Shown piece by piece: positions 25,264-33,402 of a stretch of 64,000 bases of DNA. The first letter of the stretch is position 1; each line of letters opens with the position of its first letter. A model generated the notes under the pieces. That model saw only the letters and a program-made list of their open reading frames with translations. It searched no databases and had not been told where the DNA came from. The DNA is from JBFGCM01 sp041581135 (GTDB lineage Bacteria > Actinomycetota > Acidimicrobiia > Spongiisociales > UBA5794). The DNA lies in contig JBFGCM010000005.1 in assembly GCA_041581135.1 (NCBI GenBank), forward strand, positions 11,916 to 75,915. Reading direction: 5' to 3'. The position numbers and the translations under genes are program-made.

Positions 25264-25690
25264 GGCTCATGTCGGACGACATCGGGGCGCCTTTCAGGAG
25301 GAAGGCCCCCCGATGCGCGTCTGCGATGCCTCAGAGCAGGGCGAGTCCGCTCCGGCCCGCTCGCGTGCGGGCGCGATCGGTAGTAGTCGTCGACGTGGTC
25401 GTGCACGAGGCGGCGCTTCGTCGGTTGACCAGTCGATGGCAAGAGGCAGCGGCCGATGCTCCTTGGCACCCAAGTGACTAGTCACTTGGGTGCTCCTGGA
25501 AATGCGCCTTTTCGAACAGCCAATCGGTTGCCAGACTGTTGAGCAATGGTGGAGCGGTGGTCCCTCGCCGCCGCCAGGGGGTTTAGACGATCCCTTCCGA
25601 TCGTCGCGATGATCCCGGCCGGGGTGCCGCTCCAGGCGCGGCCCCCCGGCCAGGACCTTTCCAGTTTCTCACAATTGGGGTGGGTGCGCC
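25264..25690. other. Intergenic region without recognisable gene
   Basis: This 427-base stretch lies between the convergent EEP-fold gene and nadC. I see no convincing gene. It contains a perfect 28-bp palindrome (listed separately) and a GACGATC/GATCGTC inverted repeat near 25585-25605. Confidence 0.6.
25466..25493. repeat. Perfect 28-bp palindrome centred on CTAG
   Basis: The 14-base left arm GCACCCAAGTGACT is followed directly by its exact reverse complement, so the whole 28 bases read the same on both strands with no loop. It lies in the gap between two convergent genes. No T-run follows. A dimeric protein-binding site or a terminator are both possible. Confidence 0.85.
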
Positions 25691-26545
25691 TCAGAGATCG
25701 ATGTCGAGCGCGACGTCCAGGTTCGGGGCGCTGTGGGTGATCCACCCCATCGAGAGCAGATCCACGCCGGTCTCCGCAACCGACCTCGCGGTGTCCGGGG
25801 TGATGCCGCCGGACGCCTCCACCACGGCACGTCCGGCAACGAGCGCCACCGCATCCTGCATGAGCTGTGGCGTCATGTTGTCGAGCAGAATGATGTCGGC
25901 TCCGGCTTCGACCGCTTCGACCACTCCGTCGAGATCCTCGACCTCCACTTCGATCTTCACCGTGTGGCCCACCGCCGCTCGCGCCGCCGTCACCGCCTGG
26001 GAGACCGACCCGGCCACCGCCAGGTGGTTGTCCTTGATGAGGACCGCATCGTCGAGTCCCATGCGGTGATTGGCCCCTCCACCGGCTCGCACGGCGAACT
26101 TCTCCACGGCGCGTAGCCCGGGAGTCGTCTTGCGTGTGTCGACGACTCGTGCACCCGTCCCCTCGATGGCGCGGACGACGTCCCGGGTTGCGGTGGCGAT
26201 GCCGCTGAGGTGGCCGAGCAGGTTGAGCGCAGTCCTCTCTGCGGCGAGGATCGAGCGGGCTGCGCCGGTGACGGTCCCGAGCGTGGCCCCGGCTGCTGCG
26301 TCGTCGCTGTCGTCGACGGCGATGGTTGTCGTGAGATCCGCATCGACGGTGGTGAACACCTGAGAGGCGATTCGGATACCGGCGACCCTGCCGGCGGATC
26401 TCGCCACGATCCGCGCGGTGGTCTGGATGCCGGTAGGGACGACCGCAGCACTGGTGATGTCGCCGGCTCGTCCGAGATCTTCGGTGAGGGAGCGATCGAT
26501 GACCGCCGTCACCACGTGCGCCGGCGGTTGGGTCAGCTCGCCCAA
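25691..26545 (-). CDS. nadC: Nicotinate-nucleotide pyrophosphorylase (carboxylating)
   Basis: This is quinolinate phosphoribosyltransferase, the third step of de novo NAD synthesis, which turns quinolinate and PRPP into nicotinate mononucleotide and CO2. The conserved core is plain: DRSLTEDLGRAGDITS near the start, LNLLGHLSGIAT, RKTTPGLRAVEKFAVRAGGG, NHRMGLDDAVLIKDNH, KIEVEVEDL, ADIILLDNM and VEASGGI. The start is uncertain. TTG 26545 gives 284 residues, has a GAGG seven bases upstream and overlaps the end of nadB by 13 bases; a GTG at 26515 would give 274 residues without a ribosome site. It is the last gene of the nadA-nadB-nadC operon. Confidence 0.93.
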   Translation of the reverse strand: MGELTQPPAHVVTAVIDRSLTEDLGRAGDITSAAVVPTGIQTTARIVARSAGRVAGIRIASQVFTTVDADLTTTIAVDDSDDAAAGATLGTVTGAARSILAAERTALNLLGHLSGIATATRDVVRAIEGTGARVVDTRKTTPGLRAVEKFAVRAGGGANHRMGLDDAVLIKDNHLAVAGSVSQAVTAARAAVGHTVKIEVEVEDLDGVVEAVEAGADIILLDNMTPQLMQDAVALVAGRAVVEASGGITPDTARSVAETGVDLLSMGWITHSAPNLDVALDIDL

Positions 26546-28089
26546 CGGATCGCCTCGCTGGTGAGGTCGAGGGTCTCCTCGCCTTGATGGTGGTGGGTCA
26601 CCCTGCGCCGGGACGCCATTGCGGGATTCGGTGCCGGGTGGTCGGAGCGATGATGGCCGCCCCGGCTCTCGGTGCGGGCGAGGGCGGTCCGCGCAATGAG
26701 CATGGCCACGAGGGTGGCGTTCCGCCCCGAAACCGTGCGCTCTGCTCCGCCGGAGAGCGCATCGATGGCTTTGGACGCCGTGCCGAGACCGGCGGCATGG
26801 CGGACGATGCCGACCTTCTCCCACATCAGGCGACGGACGTTCGCCAGGTCCTCCCACGGTTCGAGCGAGGCGTGGGTCGCCCCGCGGGGTACGACCAGCC
26901 GGTCACCCAGTGGTCGCGGACCGGAAGCGGCGATGGCCGCAGCCGCGCGGCCGCCGAAGACCAACCCCTCGAGCAGGCTGTTGGACGCGAGGCGATTGGC
27001 CCCATGCAGTCCACTTGACGACGCCTCGCCGACAGTCCACAGCCCGGGCAGCGACGTGCGGCCGGAGTCGTCGACGTCGATGCCCCCCATGAAGTAGTGA
27101 GCGGCGGGGGAGACCGGCAGCAGATCGCGGCGAGGATCGAGGCCGTGGACCCGGGCCAGTCCGAACACGGTCGGGAAACGGTCGGGAAGCCCACCGCCGA
27201 GGGAAGTGGCGTCGAGGTAGACCGCGTGGCCCGCAACGAGTTGGTCCCAGATGGCGCGGGCGACCACATCGCGGGGTGCGAGCTCGGCGTCGGGGTGCAC
27301 GGCCGGCATGAACCGAGCGCCCTGGTCATCGACGAGGGTGGCTCCCTCCCCGCGCAACGCCTCGGTGAGGAGGGGCATGGGGTCGTCGCCGGCGGCCAGC
27401 GCCGTGGGGTGGAACTGCACGAACTCGAGGTCGATGAGGGTGGCGCCGGCGCGAGCCGCCATCGCGATGCCATCACCGGTGACCGGGGCCGGGTTCGTGG
27501 TCCGGCTGTACAACCGGCCGATACCGCCGGTTGCGATGACGGTGGCATCGGCGAGGAGCGGCATGCGATTGCCGGCGGCGTCGGCCGCCAGCACGCCGAC
27601 CACGCCGTCCTGGTCACGGATCAGGTCGATGGCCGTTGCATGTTCGACCACGGCGATGTCGTCGCGGGCGCGCACGGCGCCCCGCAGCGTGCGCATCAGC
27701 TCGGTTCCGGTGGCGTCGCCGTCGGCATGGATGATGCGACGGGCGGAATGCCCGGCCTCCTGTCCCAGTGTCAACGCACCCGAGGGACCGCGGTCGAACG
27801 CAGCACCCAACTCCACCAGCCAGGCGATCCGGTCTGCGGCGGCCTCCGTGAGGACCTCGGCGAGGCCGGGCTCGCCGAGGCCGGCGGAGACCGCGACCGT
27901 GTCGGCGGCATGGCTCGCAGGCGAGTCCCCGGCTCCAATCGGTGCCGCGATACCGCCTTGAGCCAAGTCACTCGAGCCGTCTGCGCCCAGCGAACCCTTG
28001 GTGAACACTGTCGCCGATCCGACGGCGAGCGCGGTGGTCAGCCCGGCGACGCCGCTGCCGATGACGACGGTGTGCGGGGCGCGGGGCAC
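26533..28089 (-). CDS. nadB: L-aspartate oxidase
   Basis: This 518-residue flavoprotein oxidises L-aspartate to iminoaspartate, the first step of de novo NAD synthesis. It shows the FAD-binding start TVVIGSGVAGLTTALA, the substrate loop SSDLAQGGIAA, RRIIHADGDATG, VQFHPTAL, the GEASSSGLHGANRLASNSLL signature near residue 350 and the C-terminal helical domain (WEKVGIVRHAAGL). The start is GTG 28089, one base after the nadA stop, so the two are coupled. A longer frame upstream would run into nadA and is rejected. The 3' end overlaps nadC. Confidence 0.95.
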   Translation of the reverse strand: MPRAPHTVVIGSGVAGLTTALAVGSATVFTKGSLGADGSSDLAQGGIAAPIGAGDSPASHAADTVAVSAGLGEPGLAEVLTEAAADRIAWLVELGAAFDRGPSGALTLGQEAGHSARRIIHADGDATGTELMRTLRGAVRARDDIAVVEHATAIDLIRDQDGVVGVLAADAAGNRMPLLADATVIATGGIGRLYSRTTNPAPVTGDGIAMAARAGATLIDLEFVQFHPTALAAGDDPMPLLTEALRGEGATLVDDQGARFMPAVHPDAELAPRDVVARAIWDQLVAGHAVYLDATSLGGGLPDRFPTVFGLARVHGLDPRRDLLPVSPAAHYFMGGIDVDDSGRTSLPGLWTVGEASSSGLHGANRLASNSLLEGLVFGGRAAAAIAASGPRPLGDRLVVPRGATHASLEPWEDLANVRRLMWEKVGIVRHAAGLGTASKAIDALSGGAERTVSGRNATLVAMLIARTALARTESRGGHHRSDHPAPNPAMASRRRVTHHHQGEETLDLTSEAIRWAS

Positions 28090-28090
28090 C

Positions 28091-29080
28091 TCAGGACACC
28101 TTGACGGCCAGCATGCGCTCCACGGACTGCCGTGCCCTGGTGGCGACCTCGACCTCGACCTCCACCTGATGCTGCATGTAGGCCAGTGCATCGCGGATGT
28201 TGGCCAGCGTGATTCGCTTCATGTGCGGGCAGAGGTTGCACGGCTTCACGAACTCGACGTCGGGCACCTCGATCTCGACATTGGACGCCATGGAGCATTC
28301 GGTCACCATGACCACCCGGCTGGGACGCTCGTCCTTCACCCAGCGGATCATGCCGGCGGTCGAGCCCACGTAGTCGGCCTCCTCCAGCACGTCGGGAGGG
28401 CACTCGGGATGGGCGATGATCTGGACCCCGGGATGGCTGGTCCGGAACCCGCGCAGCTCGTCTCCGGTGAACCGCTCGTGCACCATGCACGACCCCTCCC
28501 ACACGATGATCTCGACGTCGGTCTGGGTCGCCACCCACTTCCCGAGGTACTGATCGGGGAGAAAGATCACTCGATCCTCGCCCAGCGACTCGACCACCTG
28601 CACTGCGTTGCCCGAAGTGCAGCAGATGTCGGATTCGGCCTTCACCTCCGCCGACGTGTTCACGTACGTGACCACCGGCACGCCCGGATAGCGCTCGCGC
28701 AGCAGGCGGATGTCGGCGGCGGTGATGGACTCGGCGAGGGAGCACCCGGCACGGAGATCGGGGATGAGCACGGTCTTGTCCGGATTGACGATCTTGGCGG
28801 TCTCCGCCATGAAGTGCACGCCGCCGAGCACGATGACGTCGGCCGGGGTGGCGGCGGCCTGGTGGGCGAGCGCGAGGGAGTCGCCGGTGAAGTCGGCGAC
28901 ACCGTGATAGATGTCCGGCGTCATGTAGTTGTGGGCCATGACCACGGCGTTGCGCTGTTCCTTGAGGACTTCGATCTCGTCGATGACTGCCGACGCGATG
29001 GCGAGTTCCACGTCGGGCAACACGCCCTCGAGGCGGCGCGCCCCGACCGGCTGCAGCTCGAGAGGGGTGGTGTGTGCCAT
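28091..29080 (-). CDS. nadA: Quinolinate synthase
   Basis: This 329-residue [4Fe-4S] enzyme condenses iminoaspartate with dihydroxyacetone phosphate to quinolinate. Likely cluster cysteines are Cys113 (DLRAGCSLAES), Cys227 (AHPECPPDV) and a cysteine in the CNLCPHMKRITL motif near 281-284. VVMAHNYMTPDIY, FMAETAKIV and YVNTSAEVKAESD are family motifs. ATG 29080 follows GGAG by six bases. It opens the nad operon, whose promoter region carries the inverted repeat at 29119-29137 beside the NrtR-like gene. Confidence 0.95.
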   Translation of the reverse strand: MAHTTPLELQPVGARRLEGVLPDVELAIASAVIDEIEVLKEQRNAVVMAHNYMTPDIYHGVADFTGDSLALAHQAAATPADVIVLGGVHFMAETAKIVNPDKTVLIPDLRAGCSLAESITAADIRLLRERYPGVPVVTYVNTSAEVKAESDICCTSGNAVQVVESLGEDRVIFLPDQYLGKWVATQTDVEIIVWEGSCMVHERFTGDELRGFRTSHPGVQIIAHPECPPDVLEEADYVGSTAGMIRWVKDERPSRVVMVTECSMASNVEIEVPDVEFVKPCNLCPHMKRITLANIRDALAYMQHQVEVEVEVATRARQSVERMLAVKVS

Positions 29081-29118
29081 CTGGATCTCCTGGGGTGGTC
29101 AGGGGTATGCGAGCGACT

Positions 29119-29137
29119 TATACTCACTTAGAGTATA
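29119..29137. promoter_or_regulatory. Probable NrtR operator over the nadA promoter
   Basis: TATACTC and GAGTATA form a perfect inverted repeat of 7-base arms around a 5-base spacer. On the minus strand the repeat supplies TATACT and TATAAG hexamers that could serve as the -10 box of nadA, about 40-50 bases upstream of its start codon. An NrtR-family gene lies immediately upstream. Binding here would block the nad operon promoter. The regulator-site pairing is inferred. Confidence 0.65.
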
Positions 29138-29271
29138 TTGTTCCCCACCACGATACGACCTGAGCGCGCTCCCTGCAAGTTTGGCGTTGGGATTTGGGGT
29201 GGGATCGGCTGCCTGCGCCCGCTCGACCTACAGGCGCCGCGGACAGGGGCCGGTGTCACCGGGAGGCCGTC

Positions 29272-30174
29272 TCACCCCCGGATACCAGGCAATCCCACGC
29301 CGGGACGGGGGCGTTCTCGAAGCACACCGCGTCGGAACCGGAAGAGCTCGGCCGGCCGCCCCATGGATCCGGTGTCCATGCGGCCGGTGCCCTCCACCAG
29401 CCCGGCGCGCTCCACGAGGCGACGGAAGTTCTGTTTGTGGAGCCTCACCCCGGCGAGGGCCTCGACGACACGCTGCAGTTGCAGCAGTGTGAACCGTTCG
29501 GGAAGCAGCTCGAAGACCACCGGCCGGTACGTGATCTTTCCACGGATGCGGCCCAGCGCCGTGGCGGCGATGCGGCGGTGGTCCGAGACCATCGCCATCG
29601 ATCGGGGCAGGTCCCGGGGTTCGTCGCGACCGTGATCGGTGTACGCCTCGGCCACCAGGCCGGCCTCGTACAACAGTTCGTAGCGCTCCAAGGCCCGCAC
29701 CCCGTCCCACGTGGCTCCGCTCCGGCCGAAGGCGATGTCGATGCGCTCGAGCGCGGTCTCCGGGTCGGAACCCGACGATGCCCACTCGACGAGTCGTCTG
29801 ACGAGTTCGTCGACCACGGTGGGACGGCCGAGACGGTGATCTTCCCACGGGAAGAACTCATACCAAGAGCGCCATTCGGCGTTCCCGGACGGTACCTGTT
29901 GTCGCACGAGCGCCAGGTAGGCCACCGACAGCTCTCTGGCCGCGCCGCCGCCTCGGTGGAGATCACCGAACGTGTAGAGCTGTTCGGCGTATCCCACCTC
30001 GAGGTCCGTCTCTGTGGCGATCGAGCGCCGCAGCGCCAACTCGAGCGTCTCGTCGGTGTCACGCAGATGTCCGGCAGGCAGCGCCGGGACGTCGCCGTTG
30101 ACCAGGAGGATGAGCGGTCGGTCCGACGTGACCGCGGCGATGACGGCGTGCAGGCCGACGCTGATGGAACTCAC
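29272..30174 (-). CDS. NrtR-like Nudix-related transcriptional regulator
   Basis: The product has about 300 residues. The N-terminal half is Nudix-like (SISVGLHAVIAAVTSDRPLILLVNGD, then AGHLRDTDETLELALRRSIATETDL), but the Nudix box lacks the catalytic REXXEE residues. This is as expected for an ADP-ribose sensor rather than a hydrolase. The C-terminal half has a winged-helix-type segment (RGKITYRPVVFELLPERFTL, LQRVVEALAGVRLHKQNFRRLV) with the FELLPERFTLLQLQ pattern known from NrtR. NrtR proteins repress NAD synthesis or salvage genes and release DNA on binding ADP-ribose. The start is uncertain: GTG 30174 is used because the Nudix homology begins there. It lies upstream of nadA on the same strand. 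Confidence 0.82.
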   Translation of the reverse strand: MSSISVGLHAVIAAVTSDRPLILLVNGDVPALPAGHLRDTDETLELALRRSIATETDLEVGYAEQLYTFGDLHRGGGAARELSVAYLALVRQQVPSGNAEWRSWYEFFPWEDHRLGRPTVVDELVRRLVEWASSGSDPETALERIDIAFGRSGATWDGVRALERYELLYEAGLVAEAYTDHGRDEPRDLPRSMAMVSDHRRIAATALGRIRGKITYRPVVFELLPERFTLLQLQRVVEALAGVRLHKQNFRRLVERAGLVEGTGRMDTGSMGRPAELFRFRRGVLRERPRPGVGLPGIRG

Positions 30175-30294
30175 GAAGCCCCAGGTTATCAACGGCGCAC
30201 TGGACGATCGGACATCCACCGATATCCGATCCGGCAACGGCACCACGCCGACGCCTAGCCTGGTCAGGAGTGTTGCCGAGATGAGGGTCACGGC

Positions 30295-32451
30295 ATGTTG
30301 AGGACTGTGTTGACGTTGGATGCGTCGGCCACCGTCGCCGACGCATCTGCGCTTGTCGCCGCCCATGGGGACGCCACCGACGTGGTGGTCCGTCGCCGGG
30401 TGGGCGCGGGGTACGAGTGGTTCCTGTTTGTGGTTGCCGAGCTGCGGGGCATGCTCGACGGGGCGTCGCCGGAGTCCCGGCTCGGTGAGGTGGTCGACCT
30501 GAGCGGTCGCCCCACGTTCCCTGAGTTGTCATTCGAGGAAGCCGCTGACGGTATGCAGGGGGTCGTGGTGGACGACGGTCGGGTCGCCGGAGTCCAATAC
30601 GACTCGCTGGCGTCCCCGCCGGGCGAGCTGCTCGGAGCGCCGACTCCGGTGGGCGACGATGCCGCCGCCCACGATGGCAGTCCGACGCGGAGTATCGATT
30701 TCGGGGATGTGGGTGCGGAGCCTGCGGATGATTCCAGTCCGATGCGGAGTATCGATTTCGGGGATGTGGCTTCGGAGCCTGCGGATGATTCCAGTCCGAT
30801 GCGGAGCATCGACTTCGGGGATGTGGGTGCGGAGCCTGCGGATGATTCCAGTCCGATGCGGAGTATCGATTTCGGGGAGGAACCAGCGGCATCGCAAGAA
30901 TTCAGCGCCTTCCCCCATCTCGATGCTCCCGATGCCGTGGCTCCCAACGAGTCGTTTGCGCTCGACGTGTCCCTGAGCAAGGAGCAGCAGGCGGGCACCT
31001 CGGGTGGTGCCATCTCCGTGCCGACCGCGGCGCCTACGTTCGAGCTCACGGTGCAGGTGGTCGCTCCGGACTTCGCAGTGACCAGCCAAGTGCGCCAGAC
31101 GATGACGGTCGATCGGACCGACCTCTCGACGGCCCGAGTGACCTTCGAGCTGGCGGCAGGTCCCGATCTCTTGCCGGGCGCCAGAGTCACCGTGGAGTTC
31201 TCCTATGAGGGCAACTTGTGCGGCCGGGCGTGGCGAGAAGTGCATGTCATCGAAGCCGGAGAGCCGGCGCCCCCGGTACGCGCCGAGTCCAGCGATGTCG
31301 CCACGCCGGAGCCCGAAACCGCCCCGGACCTCACCGTCACCATCAACCGCGGTTCCGACGACAAGTCCCTGACATGGTCGTTCACCAGCCCTCACGATGT
31401 CGAGATCCCCGCACCGGTCACCGAGGAGTTGCCCATCGACAGCGCCAAGTCGTTCGCGCTCGACAAGCTGCTGATGGCCGCCAAGTCGCTTCAGACCTCA
31501 CTCGGCGACGAGCAGATGGCCGGGATCGCCGACTCGGTCTCCGGGGCCATGCCAGTCGAGTTCTGGACGACACTCGACGCGGTGTGGCGGATCGCCACGT
31601 CGCAGGAACGCACCCCGACGGTGTTGCTCGTCAGCGCCGACCCCTACGTGCCGTGGGAGCTGGCCTCCACCGGTGACTCCTATCTCGATCCGGAGCTGCT
31701 CGACGACGAGTACCCGCCGATTCTCGGGGCTCAAGTGCGCCTGGGCAGGTGGACGCCACCGGGCAAGAAGCCGCCACGGGGCCCGCAACGGCCCAGCTTG
31801 CCGCCGTCGAACGAGAACGCCTTCACCGGCATGGCATTGGTGATCGGCGACTACCTCGACTCCAACAACGTGCGGCCGTTGCCCGAGGCCCGTGCCGAGG
31901 GTGACGCGCTGGCGGCCGCATACACCTCTGCGCAACTCACTGCGACGGAGGCCGACATCAATCGACTGCTCGGTGACGAGGTCGACGTCGATGGCCGGCC
32001 GGCCGATGTCATCCACTTCGCGTGCCATGGCCAGATCGACCAACGGAACCCGCTCCGCAACGGCATCGTCATCAGTGACGCCACGCCGCGGCTGGATGAG
32101 CTGATGATTCGGGGCAGCAAGTTGGGTACCCGCAACACGCCATTCGTGTTCGTCAATGCCTGCCAGCTCGGCCAGGTGGAGGCGAAGAACCTCGCCGACT
32201 ACGGCGGAATGGCGGGCGCCTTTCTCCACAAAGGCGCGTGCGCGTTCGTGGCACCGCTGTGGGAAGTCGCCGACAAAGTGGCCAGGGAGTTCGCCATCGA
32301 CTTCTACCAGCAGACGGTCACCGAGGGCCTTCCCGTCGCCGAAGCGCTGCGTCGGCTCCGCAAGCGCTTCTCGGCATCCGGTCAGGCCGTATCGACGTAC
32401 TTGGCCTACACCTACTACGGGCACCCCGAATTGCGCCTCGTCAGCCCTTAG
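30295..32451 (+). CDS. CHAT-domain (caspase-like) protein with internal repeats
   Basis: The product has 718 residues. Residues 1-110 are a small alpha/beta domain I cannot name. Residues about 126-198 hold four near-identical 19-residue repeats, consensus RSIDFGDVGAEPADDSSPM. A beta-rich domain follows (about 215-325, FELTVQVVAPDF, ARVTFELAAG), then a CHAT protease domain (about 480-718). The catalytic dyad is visible: VIHFACHG with His578 and FVNACQLG with Cys623, followed by GMAGAFLHKGACAFVAPLWEV. No signal peptide or membrane span is seen. CHAT proteases often cleave partners in bacterial conflict systems; a partner gene is not evident here. It is divergent from the NrtR-like gene and meets the proline dehydrogenase gene tail to tail, with a 4-base overlap. 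Confidence 0.85.
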   Translation: MLRTVLTLDASATVADASALVAAHGDATDVVVRRRVGAGYEWFLFVVAELRGMLDGASPESRLGEVVDLSGRPTFPELSFEEAADGMQGVVVDDGRVAGVQYDSLASPPGELLGAPTPVGDDAAAHDGSPTRSIDFGDVGAEPADDSSPMRSIDFGDVASEPADDSSPMRSIDFGDVGAEPADDSSPMRSIDFGEEPAASQEFSAFPHLDAPDAVAPNESFALDVSLSKEQQAGTSGGAISVPTAAPTFELTVQVVAPDFAVTSQVRQTMTVDRTDLSTARVTFELAAGPDLLPGARVTVEFSYEGNLCGRAWREVHVIEAGEPAPPVRAESSDVATPEPETAPDLTVTINRGSDDKSLTWSFTSPHDVEIPAPVTEELPIDSAKSFALDKLLMAAKSLQTSLGDEQMAGIADSVSGAMPVEFWTTLDAVWRIATSQERTPTVLLVSADPYVPWELASTGDSYLDPELLDDEYPPILGAQVRLGRWTPPGKKPPRGPQRPSLPPSNENAFTGMALVIGDYLDSNNVRPLPEARAEGDALAAAYTSAQLTATEADINRLLGDEVDVDGRPADVIHFACHGQIDQRNPLRNGIVISDATPRLDELMIRGSKLGTRNTPFVFVNACQLGQVEAKNLADYGGMAGAFLHKGACAFVAPLWEVADKVAREFAIDFYQQTVTEGLPVAEALRRLRKRFSASGQAVSTYLAYTYYGHPELRLVSP
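30672..30885 (+). repeat. Four tandem 57-bp in-frame repeats
   Basis: The phrase AGTCCGATGCGGAG (or one-base variants) recurs exactly every 57 bases at about 30679, 30736, 30793 and 30850, encoding four 19-residue units of the CHAT protein. The middle units are nearly identical in DNA as well as protein, which indicates recent expansion or gene conversion. Confidence 0.92.
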
Positions 32452-33356
32452 CGGCCCAGCAGCGCCCGAATGAAGAACCAGATGTTCGCCGGTCGCTCGG
32501 CGAGCCGTCGGGTCAGGTACGGATACCAGGCGGCGCCGTATGGCACGTAGATGCGGAGCCGGTACCCGGCGGCGATCAGCTCCGCCTGCACGTCCTGGCG
32601 GACGCCGTAGAGCATCTGGAACTCCAAGGGCCGGTCCGCGGCGAGCCCACGCACCACATCCAGCCGCTCCGTGTCGTGGCTTGCCACGGCGGGAAGCGCC
32701 GCCTCCTGAGCGAAGAGCTGTTCAGCGAGCGCGTCGAAGGCCCTGTTCACGGCCGCTCGACCCTGAAGGGCGATCGACTTGCGTTCGCGATAGGCCCCTT
32801 TGCACAACCGGATGTGCCCACCCAGGGGCGCGATGGTGGCGACGTCGGCGGGAGTGCGGTACAGGTATGCCTGCACCGCGACACCCAGGTTGCCGTGACG
32901 CTGCTGGGCGGTGGAGTAGATCTCGATGGTGTCGCCCGTGTGGAGGGATTCCTCCATGTCGATGGTCACGGTGGTGCCGACCTCCGCCGCCCGGGTTGCC
33001 AGCGCGTCCAACGACTCCTCCACGAGGGAGCGGTCGAGACCCAGCCCCAGCTGGGTCAGCTTGATGCTGACGTTGGCGTCGAGCCCGTCCTGCTCGATGG
33101 CGTCCAGACACGCCAGATAGTCGTCCAGCGCACTCTTGGCGGCGACGACATCGGTGACGTGCTCGCCGAGGTGGTCGAGCGAGACGGCCGCCCCCGACGC
33201 ATTCAGCTCGACGGCGACCTGTACCGCATCGTCGAGATGATCGCCCGCCACGAAGCGCTCTGCGATCGCCCTGCCGGCGCGGTTTTCGGTCACGAACCGT
33301 TCGATGAGCGGCAGGTGTGCGGTCTCGAGGACTGCCCGGCCCATACGCGTGGTCAT
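32448..33356 (-). CDS. Proline dehydrogenase
   Basis: This 302-residue single-domain enzyme matches monofunctional FAD-dependent proline dehydrogenase, which oxidises proline to pyrroline-5-carboxylate. The TIM-barrel motifs are visible: VSLDHLGEHV, NVSIKLTQLGLGLD, TVTIDMEES, GVAVQAYLYRTPAD, IRLCKGAYRE, ASHDTERLD, FQMLYGVRQDVQ and RIYVPYG followed by YLTRRLAERPAN. The start ATG 33356 has no strong ribosome site. The stop codons of this gene and the CHAT gene overlap. No pyrroline-5-carboxylate dehydrogenase gene is adjacent. Confidence 0.92.
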   Translation of the reverse strand: MTTRMGRAVLETAHLPLIERFVTENRAGRAIAERFVAGDHLDDAVQVAVELNASGAAVSLDHLGEHVTDVVAAKSALDDYLACLDAIEQDGLDANVSIKLTQLGLGLDRSLVEESLDALATRAAEVGTTVTIDMEESLHTGDTIEIYSTAQQRHGNLGVAVQAYLYRTPADVATIAPLGGHIRLCKGAYRERKSIALQGRAAVNRAFDALAEQLFAQEAALPAVASHDTERLDVVRGLAADRPLEFQMLYGVRQDVQAELIAAGYRLRIYVPYGAAWYPYLTRRLAERPANIWFFIRALLGR

Positions 33357-33402
33357 GGGCCCATTCTGGTCGTTGCGGCGCACCGGGCGCCGATTACTCG
33401 GC

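Noticed and set aside
30672..30885. CRISPR-like appearance of the tandem 57-base repeats
   Set aside because: There are no spacers between units and the repeats are in frame inside a gene.
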